Part shown: piece after piece, positions 1-21,089 of the stretch
How the letters are laid out: every line of letters starts with the position of its first letter
How positions within the stretch are numbered: position 1 is the stretch's first letter
From: Tubiluchus corallicola
Lineage: Eukaryota; Priapulida; Priapulimorpha; Priapulimorphida; Tubiluchidae
Assembly (NCBI GenBank): GCA_030141605.1
Contig: JAQGDQ010000016.1
Coordinates: 1 to 64,000 of the forward strand
Direction: 5' to 3'
Length of the DNA stretch: 64,000 nt
Translations under genes and position numbers: made by a program
Notes under the pieces: model-generated
Told to the model about the DNA's origin: nothing
Database searches by the model: none
Seen by the model: the letters and a program-made list of their open reading frames with translations, nothing else

Positions 1-2015
1 GTGAGGCTTGCTTGTGCTACTGCTTTGAGGCTTGCTCGTGTTACTGTAATGAGGTTTGCTCGTGTTACTGTAGTGAGGCTTGCTCGTGCTACTGCAATGA
101 GGCTTGCTCGTGTTACTGTAATGAGGCTTGCTCATGTTACTGTAATGAGGCTTGCTCGTGTTACTGTAATGAGGCTTGTTCGTGTTACTGTAGTGAGGCT
201 TGCTCGTGCTACTGTAATGAGGCTTGCTCGTGTTACTGTAATGAGGCTTGCTCGTGTTACTGTAGTGAGGCTTGCTCGTGCTACTGCAATGAGGCTTGCT
301 CGTGTTACTGTAATTAGGCTTGTTCAGGTACATGTAGTGAGGTTTGCTCGTGTTACTGTAGTGAGGCTTGCTTGTGCTACTGCTTTGAGGCTTGCTCGTG
401 TTACTGTAATGAGGTTTGCTCGTGTTACTGTAGTGAGGCTTGCTCGTGCTACTGCAATGAGGCTTGCTCGTGTTACTGTAATGAGGCTTGCTCGTGTTAC
501 TGTAATGAGGCTTGCTCGTGTTACTGTAATGAGGCTTGTTCGTGTTACTGTAGTGAGGCTTGCTCGCGCTACTGTAATGAGGCTTGCTCGTGTTACTGTA
601 ATGAGGCTTGCTCGTGTTACTGTAGTGAGGCTTGCTCGTGCTACTGCAATGAGGCTTGCTCGTGTTACTGTAATTAGGCTTGTTCAGGTACATGTAGTGA
701 GGTTTGCTCGTGTTACTGTAGTGAGGCTTGTTCGTGTTACTGTAATGAGGCTTGCTCGTGTTACTGTAATGAGGCTTGCTCGTGTTACTGTAGTGAGGCT
801 TGCTCGTGCTACTGTAATGAGGCTTGCTCGTGTTACTGTAGTGAGGCTTGTTCGTGTTACAGTAATGAGGCTTGCTCGTGTTACTGTAATGAGGCTTGCT
901 CGTGTTACTGTAGTGAGGCTTGCTCGTGCTACTGTAATGAGGCTTGCTCGTGTTACTGTAATGAGGCTTGCTCGTGCTACTGTAATGAGGCTTGCTCGTG
1001 CTACTGTAGTGAGGCTTGCTCGTGTTACTGTAATTAGGCTTGCTCGTGTTACTGCAATGAGGCTTGCTCGTGATACTGTAATTAGGCTTGTTCGGGTACA
1101 TGTAGTGAGGTTTGCTTGTGCTACTGTAATGAGGCTTGCTTGTGCTACTGTAATGAGGCTTGTTCGTGTTACTGTAATGAGGCTTGCTCGTGTTACTGTA
1201 ATGAGGCTTGCTCGTGTTACTGTAGTGAGGCTTGCTCGTGCTACTGTAATGAGGCTTGCTCGTGCTACTGTAGTGAGGCTTGCTCGTGCTACTGCAATGA
1301 GGCTTGCTCGTGTTACTGTAATGAGGCTTGCTCGTGCTACTGTAATTAGGCTTGCTCGTGCTACTGTAGTGAGGCTTGCTCGTGTTACTGTAATGAGGCT
1401 TGCTCGTGCTACTGCAGTGAGGCTTGCTCGTGCTACTGTAATGAGGCTTGCTCATGTTACTGCAATGAGGCTTGCTCATGTTACTGCAATGAGGCTTGCT
1501 CGTGTTACTGTAATGAGGTTTGCTCGTGCTACTGTAATGAGGCTTGCTCATGTTACTGCAATGAGGCTTGCTCATGTTACTGCAATGAGGCTTGCTCATG
1601 TTACTGCAATGAGGCTTGCTCGTGTTACTGTAATGAGGTTTGCTCATGTTACTGTAATGAGGCTTGCTCGTGTTACTGTAATGAGGTTTGCTCGTGTTAC
1701 TGTTCTGAGGCTTGCTTGTGCTACTGCAATGAGACTTGCACGTGTTACTTCAGCGAGGTTTGCTTGTGCTACTGCAATGAGGTTTGCTCATGTTACTGTA
1801 ATGAGGCTTGCTCGTGTTACTGTAATGAGGTTTGCTCGTGCTACTGTAATGAGGCTTGCTTGTGCTACTGCAATGAGACTTGCTCGTGTTACTGCAGCGA
1901 GGTTTGCTTGTGCTACTGTAGTGACGCTTGCTCGTGTAGTTGCAGTGAGACTTGCTCGTAATACTGTAATAATGCTTACTCATACAGTTACGGTGAGACG
2001 TGCTCATGTAGTTCA
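1..2015. repeat. 24-bp minisatellite with 360-bp higher-order repeat
   Basis: About 80 tandem copies of a 24-bp unit (consensus gaggcttgctcgtgttactg followed by taat) run from the first base, so the array continues to the left. Positions 1-360 and 361-720 are nearly identical, giving a higher-order period of 15 units; 721-840 and 841-960 repeat with a 120-bp period. Unit identity decays after about 1700 and fades near 2015. The unit has no stop codon in any + frame, so long + strand ORFs are a by-product of a period divisible by three. Confidence 0.95.
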
Positions 2016-2080
2016 GTGGAACGAGTCAGTGTTGCGTGTACTTGTTGATGAACGCCAAGGTCAAGGACTGCGTGATTGAT

Positions 2081-3309
2081 TTTCATCAATGTTATAATCG
2101 AATTGCCCCTTCAAACGAATTTGGCCTTTTCTATTGGTAAACGACGTAATTGGTGAAAGAATTGGAGCTCCCAAGCATAAAATGATGACGACTTTAAAGT
2201 GATTTTACCAATTGCACGAGACACTTTTATCACGCATTTCTTCTAACATTTTCAAGGATTAATTCTTCTAACACTTTCTAACATCAGTTATAATAATAAA
2301 ACTTGTTTGCCAGATGCCTATCATCGCTTTCATACAGCTCAGTCGTTTAAAATGGAGGACCTTCGAAGCCAGATATGGTTTATAAGGGTCTATTTTGACT
2401 TAAATGGCGCTGCAATTTTCCTATACTAAGCTAGAGAGAACTTTCCTAGGATGTAGTAAGCCTAAGTAACCCTTGTGGAAGCTCGTATTAATGTTAAAGG
2501 AAAAGAAGCATGTTATTTTATTATTATCACTTATACTTAGAAAAGAAATTTGCAAAGAGCTGCCTATAAAGCATAAATTAAAATTTACTACTTCTGAATG
2601 GAAATTGTCAGGCTTTGTGGTAGCTGGAAATAATTGTGGCATTAAAGTGATTTTACTAATTACACGAGGCGCTTTTTCATCATCATCATCATCATCATCA
2701 TATGCCCATTACGTCTATTGTAGACATTTTGCGGACGGAACTCTAAAATAAAAGAAATCTGCCCTTCAGACAGGTAAACACAGCAGTTAATCCAGCAAAA
2801 AACTAGACTCCGCTATGCCAGCGGCTTGTCAGCACCACTTCATTATGCGCTGAAATTATACGCTTATTAAAAACGCTATTCACGTAACGATAATGTTACG
2901 TACACCTAGCTATGAACTAAATCTGGTCAAATAGAAGCTCTCTTTTCTTTCTTATTAATGCAGACTTTATCATGTTTATTATAACAGAATGGGTATGCCT
3001 TCCATCGAATTCAACAACCAGGTGCTTTTTGCAGTTTTATTACTAAGTAATTTTAACATTAAACGTGAACATTGAAATAAGCCTAACTTCCTAGAAGGCT
3101 TGGCCTTTAATTTAAGTATGATTCCTACTAGCTACACCATTGGATTCACAAGATTTAACGTATCAAAGCAATTATTATTCACTTTCTTTGTGTAGCAAAA
3201 ACGTGATTTGTTTGTAACGAACTAAGCTAACCCAGGGCCTCTGTCTCTCAGACTACGTGAGCTTTCAAAGGAACAAAATTTCACTCTTCAAAATTTTCGT
3301 TTGTTACAG
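2081..3309. other. Non-coding stretch left of the sulfotransferase exon
   Basis: I see no exon here. It holds three pieces of a dispersed repeat (family B): about 2152-2260, an internally deleted copy at 2488-2680, and 3040-3120. A short (CAT)n run lies near 2680-2700. If the exon at 3310 belongs to a gene extending to the left, this stretch and the minisatellite would lie in its last intron. Confidence 0.6.
2488..2680 (+). repeat. Family B dispersed repeat, internally deleted copy
   Basis: It shares its left part (aaaggaaaagaag, then aaagagctgcctataaagca) and its right end (aagtgattttactaattaca) with longer copies at 8500-9045 and 14745-15215, but lacks their middle. This suggests an internal deletion of a short non-autonomous element. 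Confidence 0.6.
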
Positions 3310-3419
3310 GTAAAGTTGGTGACTGGAAAAATCACTTCACAGTTGCTGAAAGCGAAGCCTATGACGAGCTTTATCAGAAAAACATGGCGGAGACAGACCT
3401 GACTTTCGATTTTGAATAA
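3310..3419 (+). CDS. Cytosolic sulfotransferase, terminal coding exon only
   Basis: This is the last coding exon of a SULT-type enzyme, which transfers sulfonate from PAPS to a hydroxyl or amine acceptor in the cytosol. An acceptor (ttgttacag) precedes 3310. The first two bases finish a split codon, and 36 residues follow, with TAA at 3417-3419. It reads [20 protein letters not shown] and onward. GDWKN belongs to the PAPS-binding RKGxxGDWKN block, and [10 protein letters not shown] fits the KxxxTVxxxE dimer motif exactly. The terminal exon of the right-hand sulfotransferase (61826-61938) has the same length class and phase. I found no upstream exon between 1 and 3309, so the rest of the gene lies outside the window or this is an orphan exon. 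A possible poly(A) signal is at 3697-3702. Confidence 0.85.
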
Positions 3420-3696
3420 TTTTTAAAGCTACTGTCGAACCATTTTAACAAGTTAAAGCATCGTGAGAAAACTTTAGTACGTGTAGGAAAACGAAAATAC
3501 ATCATGTCATGTCATATCAATATTTTATTTAAAATCCGTTTTCACACAAACATTAGCCGTAGCTAGGCTAATACGGCAGACTAGAGATTTGGCAATATCT
3601 ATTTTATGTAGTTATTGAACTGTTATAATATTCAAAACTTTATGAACTACTAACATTTACAAATGTGCAAATCACGACAAATTTTGTAATATTCAA

Positions 3697-3702
3697 AATA
3701 AA
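3697..3702 (+). other. Candidate poly(A) signal of the left sulfotransferase
   Basis: AATAAA on the + strand, 278 bases after the stop codon of the terminal sulfotransferase exon. It is the first full AATAAA I noticed downstream. Confidence 0.4.
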
Positions 3703-4050
3703 CTTCAATAATACTGGCTTTTGCTTAAAGAATTTACATTAAAAATTAACCTGAATCTTTTTTCACCATAACAGTTGACTTGATAAAAGAAGAATTATAT
3801 CATAAATAGTATAAGAAGCCAAAATGCATTTAAGGTCTCAAAAATTCTTTATTTTGTCTTTCAGAAACTTTAGTCCTTCACAGACTTCATCTTCTAAAGT
3901 GGGGCAAAAGCTTTTTAAGAAAAGAATGAAGATTTTTCGGGACCTTAAGGGCATTTTGACGACTTTAATTTGCCATTCATGACCATTGCGAGTCTCAGAT
4001 CAGATCTTATTTCCAAACTTGTATCACATACATTAGAATTTCTTGAACGT

Positions 4051-4056
4051 TTTATT
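4051..4056 (-). other. Candidate poly(A) signal of the LRAT-domain gene
   Basis: TTTATT on + reads AATAAA on -, about 70 bases past the stop codon of the LRAT-domain gene. The spacing suits a short 3' UTR. Confidence 0.5.
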
Positions 4057-4123
4057 ATTGTAGTCTGGGTAATTGTTCTTTTTTTAAACTCTTGCTAAGG
4101 CTGATGAACGACTTTGTACAAAT

Positions 4124-5650
4124 CTATTCCTTTTTAAACCAATTTCTCACATAAGTGAGTGTAGCGTTGGCCGTGCGGTGCATTACAAAGTGAGGGTATG
4201 CAGCCGTCTCCAGGACAGGTGACACTCCTTGTCGTGGTCCGGGATCCTTTTCATTTATTTTTTCACCCAGGCAGCACCTCAGTGCAAACATCTCACAATT
4301 GTTGCCTAGAGCGTGGTATGCGCCATATTTGTCTGTATAATCTTGTTTTTCGTGAAACTCTTTAGCTCTTTTGACAATGTCTGCTGGGTCATCTCTTTTG
4401 TGTATGGAACAGGTACCTGAAAGTTTTGCTCCCACTGCAAGAACTGAACTGTCGTATTCGTACTTTTTCAATGTTCCACCCTGTAGGAATTCGTCCAAAG
4501 AATCGCGATGGACGCGTGTTTCTCTTTTGCGTTCTTTGCAGGGTCCAGTAAAGTGAATAACTTCATCGTTACCGATGTATATTCCATGGTGAGCATAGAA
4601 CACACTCCTCCATACGTATATGTGATCACCAGGCTTTAGGTCATTCCTGGAAATTAAATGACTTAGTTGTTTTCAATGCGGATGTATGATCGAATGTCAA
4701 AGAGGAAGAAAATGAAATTCTAAAATACATGTGTATTCCAAGAAAACTTTCCTTACAAAGTTATATTAAAAAGTTGTTCTTACTTGTTTGAAAGACTTAT
4801 CTAACTAGAAAGGTAGTAACTAGTTATGTAACTACTTCGTACCACCTGGTAGAATGGTACTATATCACAATCCCAGTATGCACCATTGACTCACCAAAAA
4901 CCTATTATTGATTTTACTGACAAGTAAAGTACGTTATACTTTTGCTTAGTCAGTGAACATTGGACTACGAATGCTCTGATTATTATTCCAAATTTCATCT
5001 AAACTCGTTTCAAACGACTTATTGTCAAAATGGCTGTGCCAAAAAGTCATCGTGGAAGTTTAAATTTACAAGTTTTATAAGCTCTGTGCGTAGTAAGACA
5101 GCATGTAAGTGACATGAAATTCTAAAACAAATTTTTAAGCTTTGTTTATGAAAAGTGTTTTCTTTTGCTTTAAAACTCCCTGGTATGATCTTTATATCTG
5201 GAAAGTAACAGCCCGAAAAAAGACTCGGTTTTTGTTGTTGTTCTGTCTTCAGACTCTTTTCTAAATACGAATCGTTTTGGGGCGTTTTTCAATTGGAATT
5301 TCATTCTGTAAGCAGGTGGTATTTTAGATGATAAATTTGTAGGTAATAGTACTGAACGATAAAAAAACCCACAGAATACATAGAAATGGGGTGGAATTAA
5401 ATAAACAAAGCAAATGAATGAATGAAATTTAAGAAAGAAAGAAATAAAGGAAGAGGAAAAGAAAGAAAGGCTGAGCGAATGAATGAATGAATGATTACAA
5501 CAATACCCCAACTCATCAATCGTTATAAACTGTTACAGTGAAATAAAGAGCCACTGATCCGCACCATTTATAGGTCTAAAAACGGCGTTGTAACTTTTAG
5601 ATTTAAAAAACTACTTGTACTTACCTGTCTACTGTGTGGAACAAAGGCAT
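4124..5650 (-). CDS. LRAT/PLAAT-type acyltransferase, two exons
   Basis: The coding exons are 5650-5625 and 4646-4124, joined in phase (AG|G) to give 182 aa. Exon 1 encodes MPLFHTVDR and ends in a GTAAGTAC donor; exon 2 follows a tttccag acceptor. The protein is an LRAT-domain enzyme, a papain-fold thiol acyltransferase or phospholipase of the NlpC/P60 clan. The catalytic set is visible: His29 in YAHHGIYIG, His40 in EVIHFTG and nucleophile Cys126 in GNNCEMF. The domain starts at LKPGDHIYVW (residues 12-21). Length is near that of PLAAT proteins (about 160 aa). I see no clear C-terminal membrane helix, unlike vertebrate LRAT or PLAAT; plant NC-domain proteins look similar, so the substrate is open. 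The intron (4647-5624) holds a dispersed repeat. Exon 1 is short, and its assignment rests on phase, donor and motif continuity. Confidence 0.82.
4690..5130 (+). repeat. Family D dispersed repeat in the LRAT intron
   Basis: This is similar to 37120-37440 in the same orientation, and to 7925-8190, 34780-35260 and 50985-51370 in reverse. Shared blocks include gaaattctaa, ctgtttgaaagac and a stretch around cagtatgcaccattgactcac. The copies are diverged and no clean ends are visible. It is probably an old interspersed element of unknown class. Confidence 0.55.
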
Positions 5651-6074
5651 GATAAGTGACCTTAACTGTGTTATACAGCAGAACTTTAATTTCACAATTT
5701 CAATACGTTTTCAGGATGAAACTTTTTGAACGTTTGAAAGTTGAACTTCACTGAATGCTGCCTTACCAAGTCACTGATTGCATCACTTTAAGTCACGTGT
5801 ATTTTTAGCCTTCAGCAAGCATTGGTATTTGGTAACAGATACAAGATTTGATAAATGAACACGGCTTCCAGGAAATGCACTTTTTCTTGAGAACCGTCTG
5901 TTTTGTATCAGGGAGTGTTTAAACGGCTGACAGGGTTAGCTAGATTACGCTGAATATGTGGTATGATAGTCCTATATCTTCATTACGGCAACCTTTAGCA
6001 CATCTGCAGTGTTTGAACATTTGTTGTTACAATGTTCGATTTATACTACTTTAGAACGGTGATATTTTTGATAA

Positions 6075-6355
6075 ATAATCCTTTTCACAGTTCTAGCGAT
6101 TGACGATGATCGTGAAAAGGCTAAAGGTTAAGTGCACAAGACAACATATTTGTGTACACTTGACAACGCCTCACAGCCCATGCTGTTGTAATAGTAGCAG
6201 TTTTAACAGCTAGCTAGAACCTTACCTAGTTTATTTTTCCTTGTTTCCAAGCCAGATCCTGCTAGTAAATCACTCTAGGCACAGACTGATGCATAATTAC
6301 GTAAAGTCCATGTAAAACAACTGAAATTACTGAACTGACATGTCAGACGGCTTTG

Positions 6356-6419
<64 letters not shown>

Positions 6420-6514
6420 CGTGACGATTGTAGTTAAAACGCGTTGCTGTGGTACGCTTAACCTTTGACCTACAGCAACTGCGCGTGCACACAACGAAAC
6501 TGTAAAAAAGCTTA
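6075..6514 (+). mobile_element. Family A MITE, copy 1, with internal (CA)n
   Basis: The left end (aataatccttttcacag) and the right end (aaactgtaaaaaagctta) are imperfect inverted repeats. The element shares blocks such as gcgattgacgatgatcgtga and cttaacctttgacctacagc with copies at 12340, 14219 (reverse), 29913 and 54620. It has no coding capacity. A (CA)n run at 6357-6415 sits inside it. Confidence 0.75.
6357..6415. repeat. (CA)n microsatellite
   Basis: About 29 uninterrupted CA units inside the family A element, just upstream of the transporter start codon. Confidence 0.97.
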
Positions 6515-6643
6515 CTATGCTTTTGGTGTAAATGAAGAAAACATTCCAAAGCTTACAACAATGGAAAAAAGAAAAGTTATAAATAAACTACAAATATAAA
6601 TCACCGTGACAATTTCAATAGACTTAACCAGACAATTACCGAT

Positions 6644-18315
<11,672 letters not shown>

Positions 18316-18337
18316 ATAACTGAATGGTAAAGTTGAA

Positions 18338-18343
18338 AATAAA
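18338..18343 (+). other. Candidate poly(A) signal of the transporter
   Basis: AATAAA 23 bases after the transporter stop codon. This would make a very short 3' UTR; a later site is possible. Confidence 0.45.
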
Positions 18344-19078
18344 TGATGGACTGTTAAAATTCTAACAGCTTTTTACCAGTTTTTATTTTTCCAAACCTAA
18401 ATGTCAAACATCTCCAGTCCACAGGACAGGGCTAAGTACTGGGCCCTCTACCCTACAAAACTCGAAGATTGACGTTTTATGCTTCGTGCAATATGCTAGT
18501 CTCAGCCTAAAAGTGTCGACGGTTCGAGGCTCCACCATTAGCCCCAATGATATACTGAAAGTCCATATGAAATATTTAATGTTTTTTGACAAGTCAGGAT
18601 AATTACTGACATACTGTTTGTGCACAGGCGTTCTAAAACATACTTTTCTGGCTATTTTATCAGAGAAATTTTTCAAAATGATTTCAAAGTCAATGGCTTT
18701 CGTATAGATAGCATTACGGAATTATTAAGTCTCTATTTTGAAATTAGTTTCAGCATAGGTTTCAGCAATTTAACGGATTTTGCTTTGATAAATTTTTGTC
18801 ACCTGATGTGACTGATGTGGTACCCCTCTTGGCGTTAGGCTCAAGGAACAAACATGTCTAATTAGCTTTAAACTGGCCTAGCGTGATGCCCATTGAAAAA
18901 AGTAACCAATTACTAATGAAAACTGTGCGAGCTACAACTATATAAGCAGTTCTATAGATGCCAGCTAGTCTTCTCACAGAAAAAAAACAAAATTCAAGCG
19001 TTTATCTTGGTTTATTACTAAAATAAATATCACCTTTGCAGAAATAAAATAAAGATTTCCGAATAACGAAAATATAAC

Positions 19079-19764
19079 CAGTAGGTCATCGCTTAACGAC
19101 TCTCTGTTTAGCAACGTTTTGTTTTAATGGCGCTGAACATTTGACACCTTTTTTCACTTAATGACTCACCGTTTTTTACGTTGCTCAAAGCCAATTTCTA
19201 TTTTGTAAACAACATTTTATCTAATTTGATGCCTTAAAACAGTACATGTTACGTCATTGTGTTCTAAAAGCACACTAGTAGCAAAAACATTGCAATTATT
19301 ACACAAGTACATACATTTTTGCTTTCCAACTGACCACTAAATGCTAGCCGTTTGCATCAAATCAGACCTGGGAGCAAACTTTATAGGAAGAAAAGTTGCC
19401 TGCAATCTGCTGTTAAAGCAACCAGACTATGTATCTAGATAAAATTCCCAAGGTCGCCCCAGGGCTGGGCTTCGTCTCTGCTGCAGTGTTCAATCCCTAT
19501 CTACAATTAAACGTTAACGAAACAGAAACCTCTAGCTAGGTAAGCAGATATATAGGTGGTTTCAAGCAAACAGAAAGATGTTAATCAATAAAAACGTGAG
19601 TAAAATTCGTAGAACTTTTAATTTATATGATTTAAGCAGCATTGATTTTTGCGTCTGGATCGTATGGATTACTTTCTATGGAAGTCTTAGCTTCGTTTAA
19701 TGACGTTTCGTTTAACGTCGCTTTTTGTTGGAACGCGTTAGTGTCGTTGAGTGAGGACTTCCTG
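19079..19764. mobile_element. Tc1/mariner-like MITE
   Basis: The left end CAGTAGGTCATCGCTTAACG and the reverse complement of the right end (CAGGAAGTCCTCACTCAACG) are imperfect inverted repeats. TA follows the right end. Sub-terminal gtttagcaacgtt and gtttaatgacgtt add to the symmetry. There is no transposase. Confidence 0.65.
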
Positions 19765-20425
19765 TACCTCCAAAATAAATGTAAGTTGTACTACTTGTAG
19801 GTAAAAAAAAAATTACATCAAAAATATGCATGAAAACATTAAAATTAAGAACGAAAAAGTTCTGAAACAAATCATGCAAACAAACACAAACGATGCATAA
19901 ACAAAAACTCAAAAATGTAAACAAGGTTGAACCACTTAAATAAACAAATAAATGCACATTGAGACATAGAAAGCATCAAGTACAATGACCACAGGGTGAG
20001 ACACAGGGCAGCCGCCCCGAAAAAAGGAGCAACTATCAAATTTTGTTTTTCGAAACTGTATCACTTAGGTACAGTTTTGTAAACTACCTTGTATTCTTAC
20101 TAGTTACTCAATGATAAATTTGAGGGTTAAAAAAATGTAAGCATGCATTAATGCATTGGTACATTTAAATGCAAGGAGAACACAGCTTGAGGGCGAGAGT
20201 ATTTCCCATCACAAGAAAATCAAACAAGTATAAATTTCAAATTTTTGAAGCCATATATTTCACTTTCCAGTTTTCTAATGGCAAATCATTTACAGTGTAG
20301 AGCAATTGAATTTATTTAGTCATTTCACATCGGTTGACATAATACATGGACAAACATTCCATGCATTTCTACATGCAATATTGTAGTGCTCTAGTCTGCA
20401 TAAAAAGCTATGGAAATAGATTTGT

Positions 20426-20967
20426 AGAAATGGCTATAAACTCTCTTTACAGTTTTAAAAATTTATTACAAAGGCAGTTGACAAGATTTGTTCTAATGTA
20501 ATCAGTGGTTGTCAAAGTTTTTTAAACTCATTTAATACACCTCTATATGGACACCATTAGTTGCACGAAGCACATCAAGACGACACTTGATTTCTTGCCA
20601 TGTTCGCTGTAGCATAGCCTCATCAATGGTGGCGATGGCATCAGAAATCCATCCTTGGCTTGAAGTCACTAATCAACTCCTGTATCTTTGTTCGATACAT
20701 GATATCTTTCACATAACCCCATGGATCTCTTCCATACTTAGTTCTGTAGTTTCGCTGAATCTGCACATAAGTTTTTGTCTCAATAAACCACGATACACAC
20801 TGTGCCTTCTCTTGAGGGGTACCCATTTTTGGGGGTCAGTTAACAATACCCTTCTACCAACAGGAGACTTACATAAACATTGAATAAAGCAAAACAAATC
20901 TTAACATCTTGTCAACTGCCTTTGTAATAAATTTTTAAAATTGTAAAGAGACTTTATAGACACCCTG
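20426..20967 (-). mobile_element. Internally deleted mariner-type element with transposase remnants
   Basis: Inverted repeats of more than 45 bp (sharing ctctttac, then aaaaatttattacaaaggca and gttgacaagat) bound the element, and TA follows the right end. On the - strand, 20826-20641 encodes MGTPQEKAQCVSWFIETKTY and onward, a DUF4817-like N-terminal HTH of mariner-family transposases. In a shifted frame about 20651-20540 encodes the usual C-terminus (DAIATIDEAMLQRTWQEIKC, then LDVLRATNGVH). The catalytic DDE/D core between them is missing, so it cannot move itself. Confidence 0.82.
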
Positions 20968-21089
20968 TATTTCATAATAGTTTTTCATATTATTATTAAC
21001 ACATATTCTTCAAATTAAATTTTACCAATCACCAGTAATGGTACAAACTTCATACTCACTCGCTATCAAATGCATAATTTAATCCACAG

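Larger units (their letters stand above)
5651..6643. other. Divergent intergenic gap between LRAT gene and transporter
   Basis: The LRAT-domain gene (-) and the transporter (+) point away from each other, so this 1-kb gap should hold both promoters. Almost half of it is a family A MITE (6075-6514) with an inserted (CA)n tract. I could not pick out a TATA box or other core promoter element with confidence. Confidence 0.5.
18344..21089. other. Convergent intergenic region between transporter and TIPIN
   Basis: The two genes point at each other. It contains a mariner-like MITE at 19079-19764 and a deleted transposase element at 20426-20967. The rest (18344-19078 and 19765-20425) is AT-rich, and I see no gene or RNA there. 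Confidence 0.55.

Noticed and set aside
1-2079. 692-codon + strand ORF of Arg/Ala/Val octapeptides and Cys-rich ORFs in another frame
   Set aside because: All frames are open only because a stop-free 24-bp unit repeats. There is no start context, domain or exon signal.
3310-5650. A retinoid-metabolism cluster (LRAT plus sulfotransferase)
   Set aside because: Only adjacency supports it. Neither substrate can be read from sequence and animal gene neighbours rarely share a pathway.
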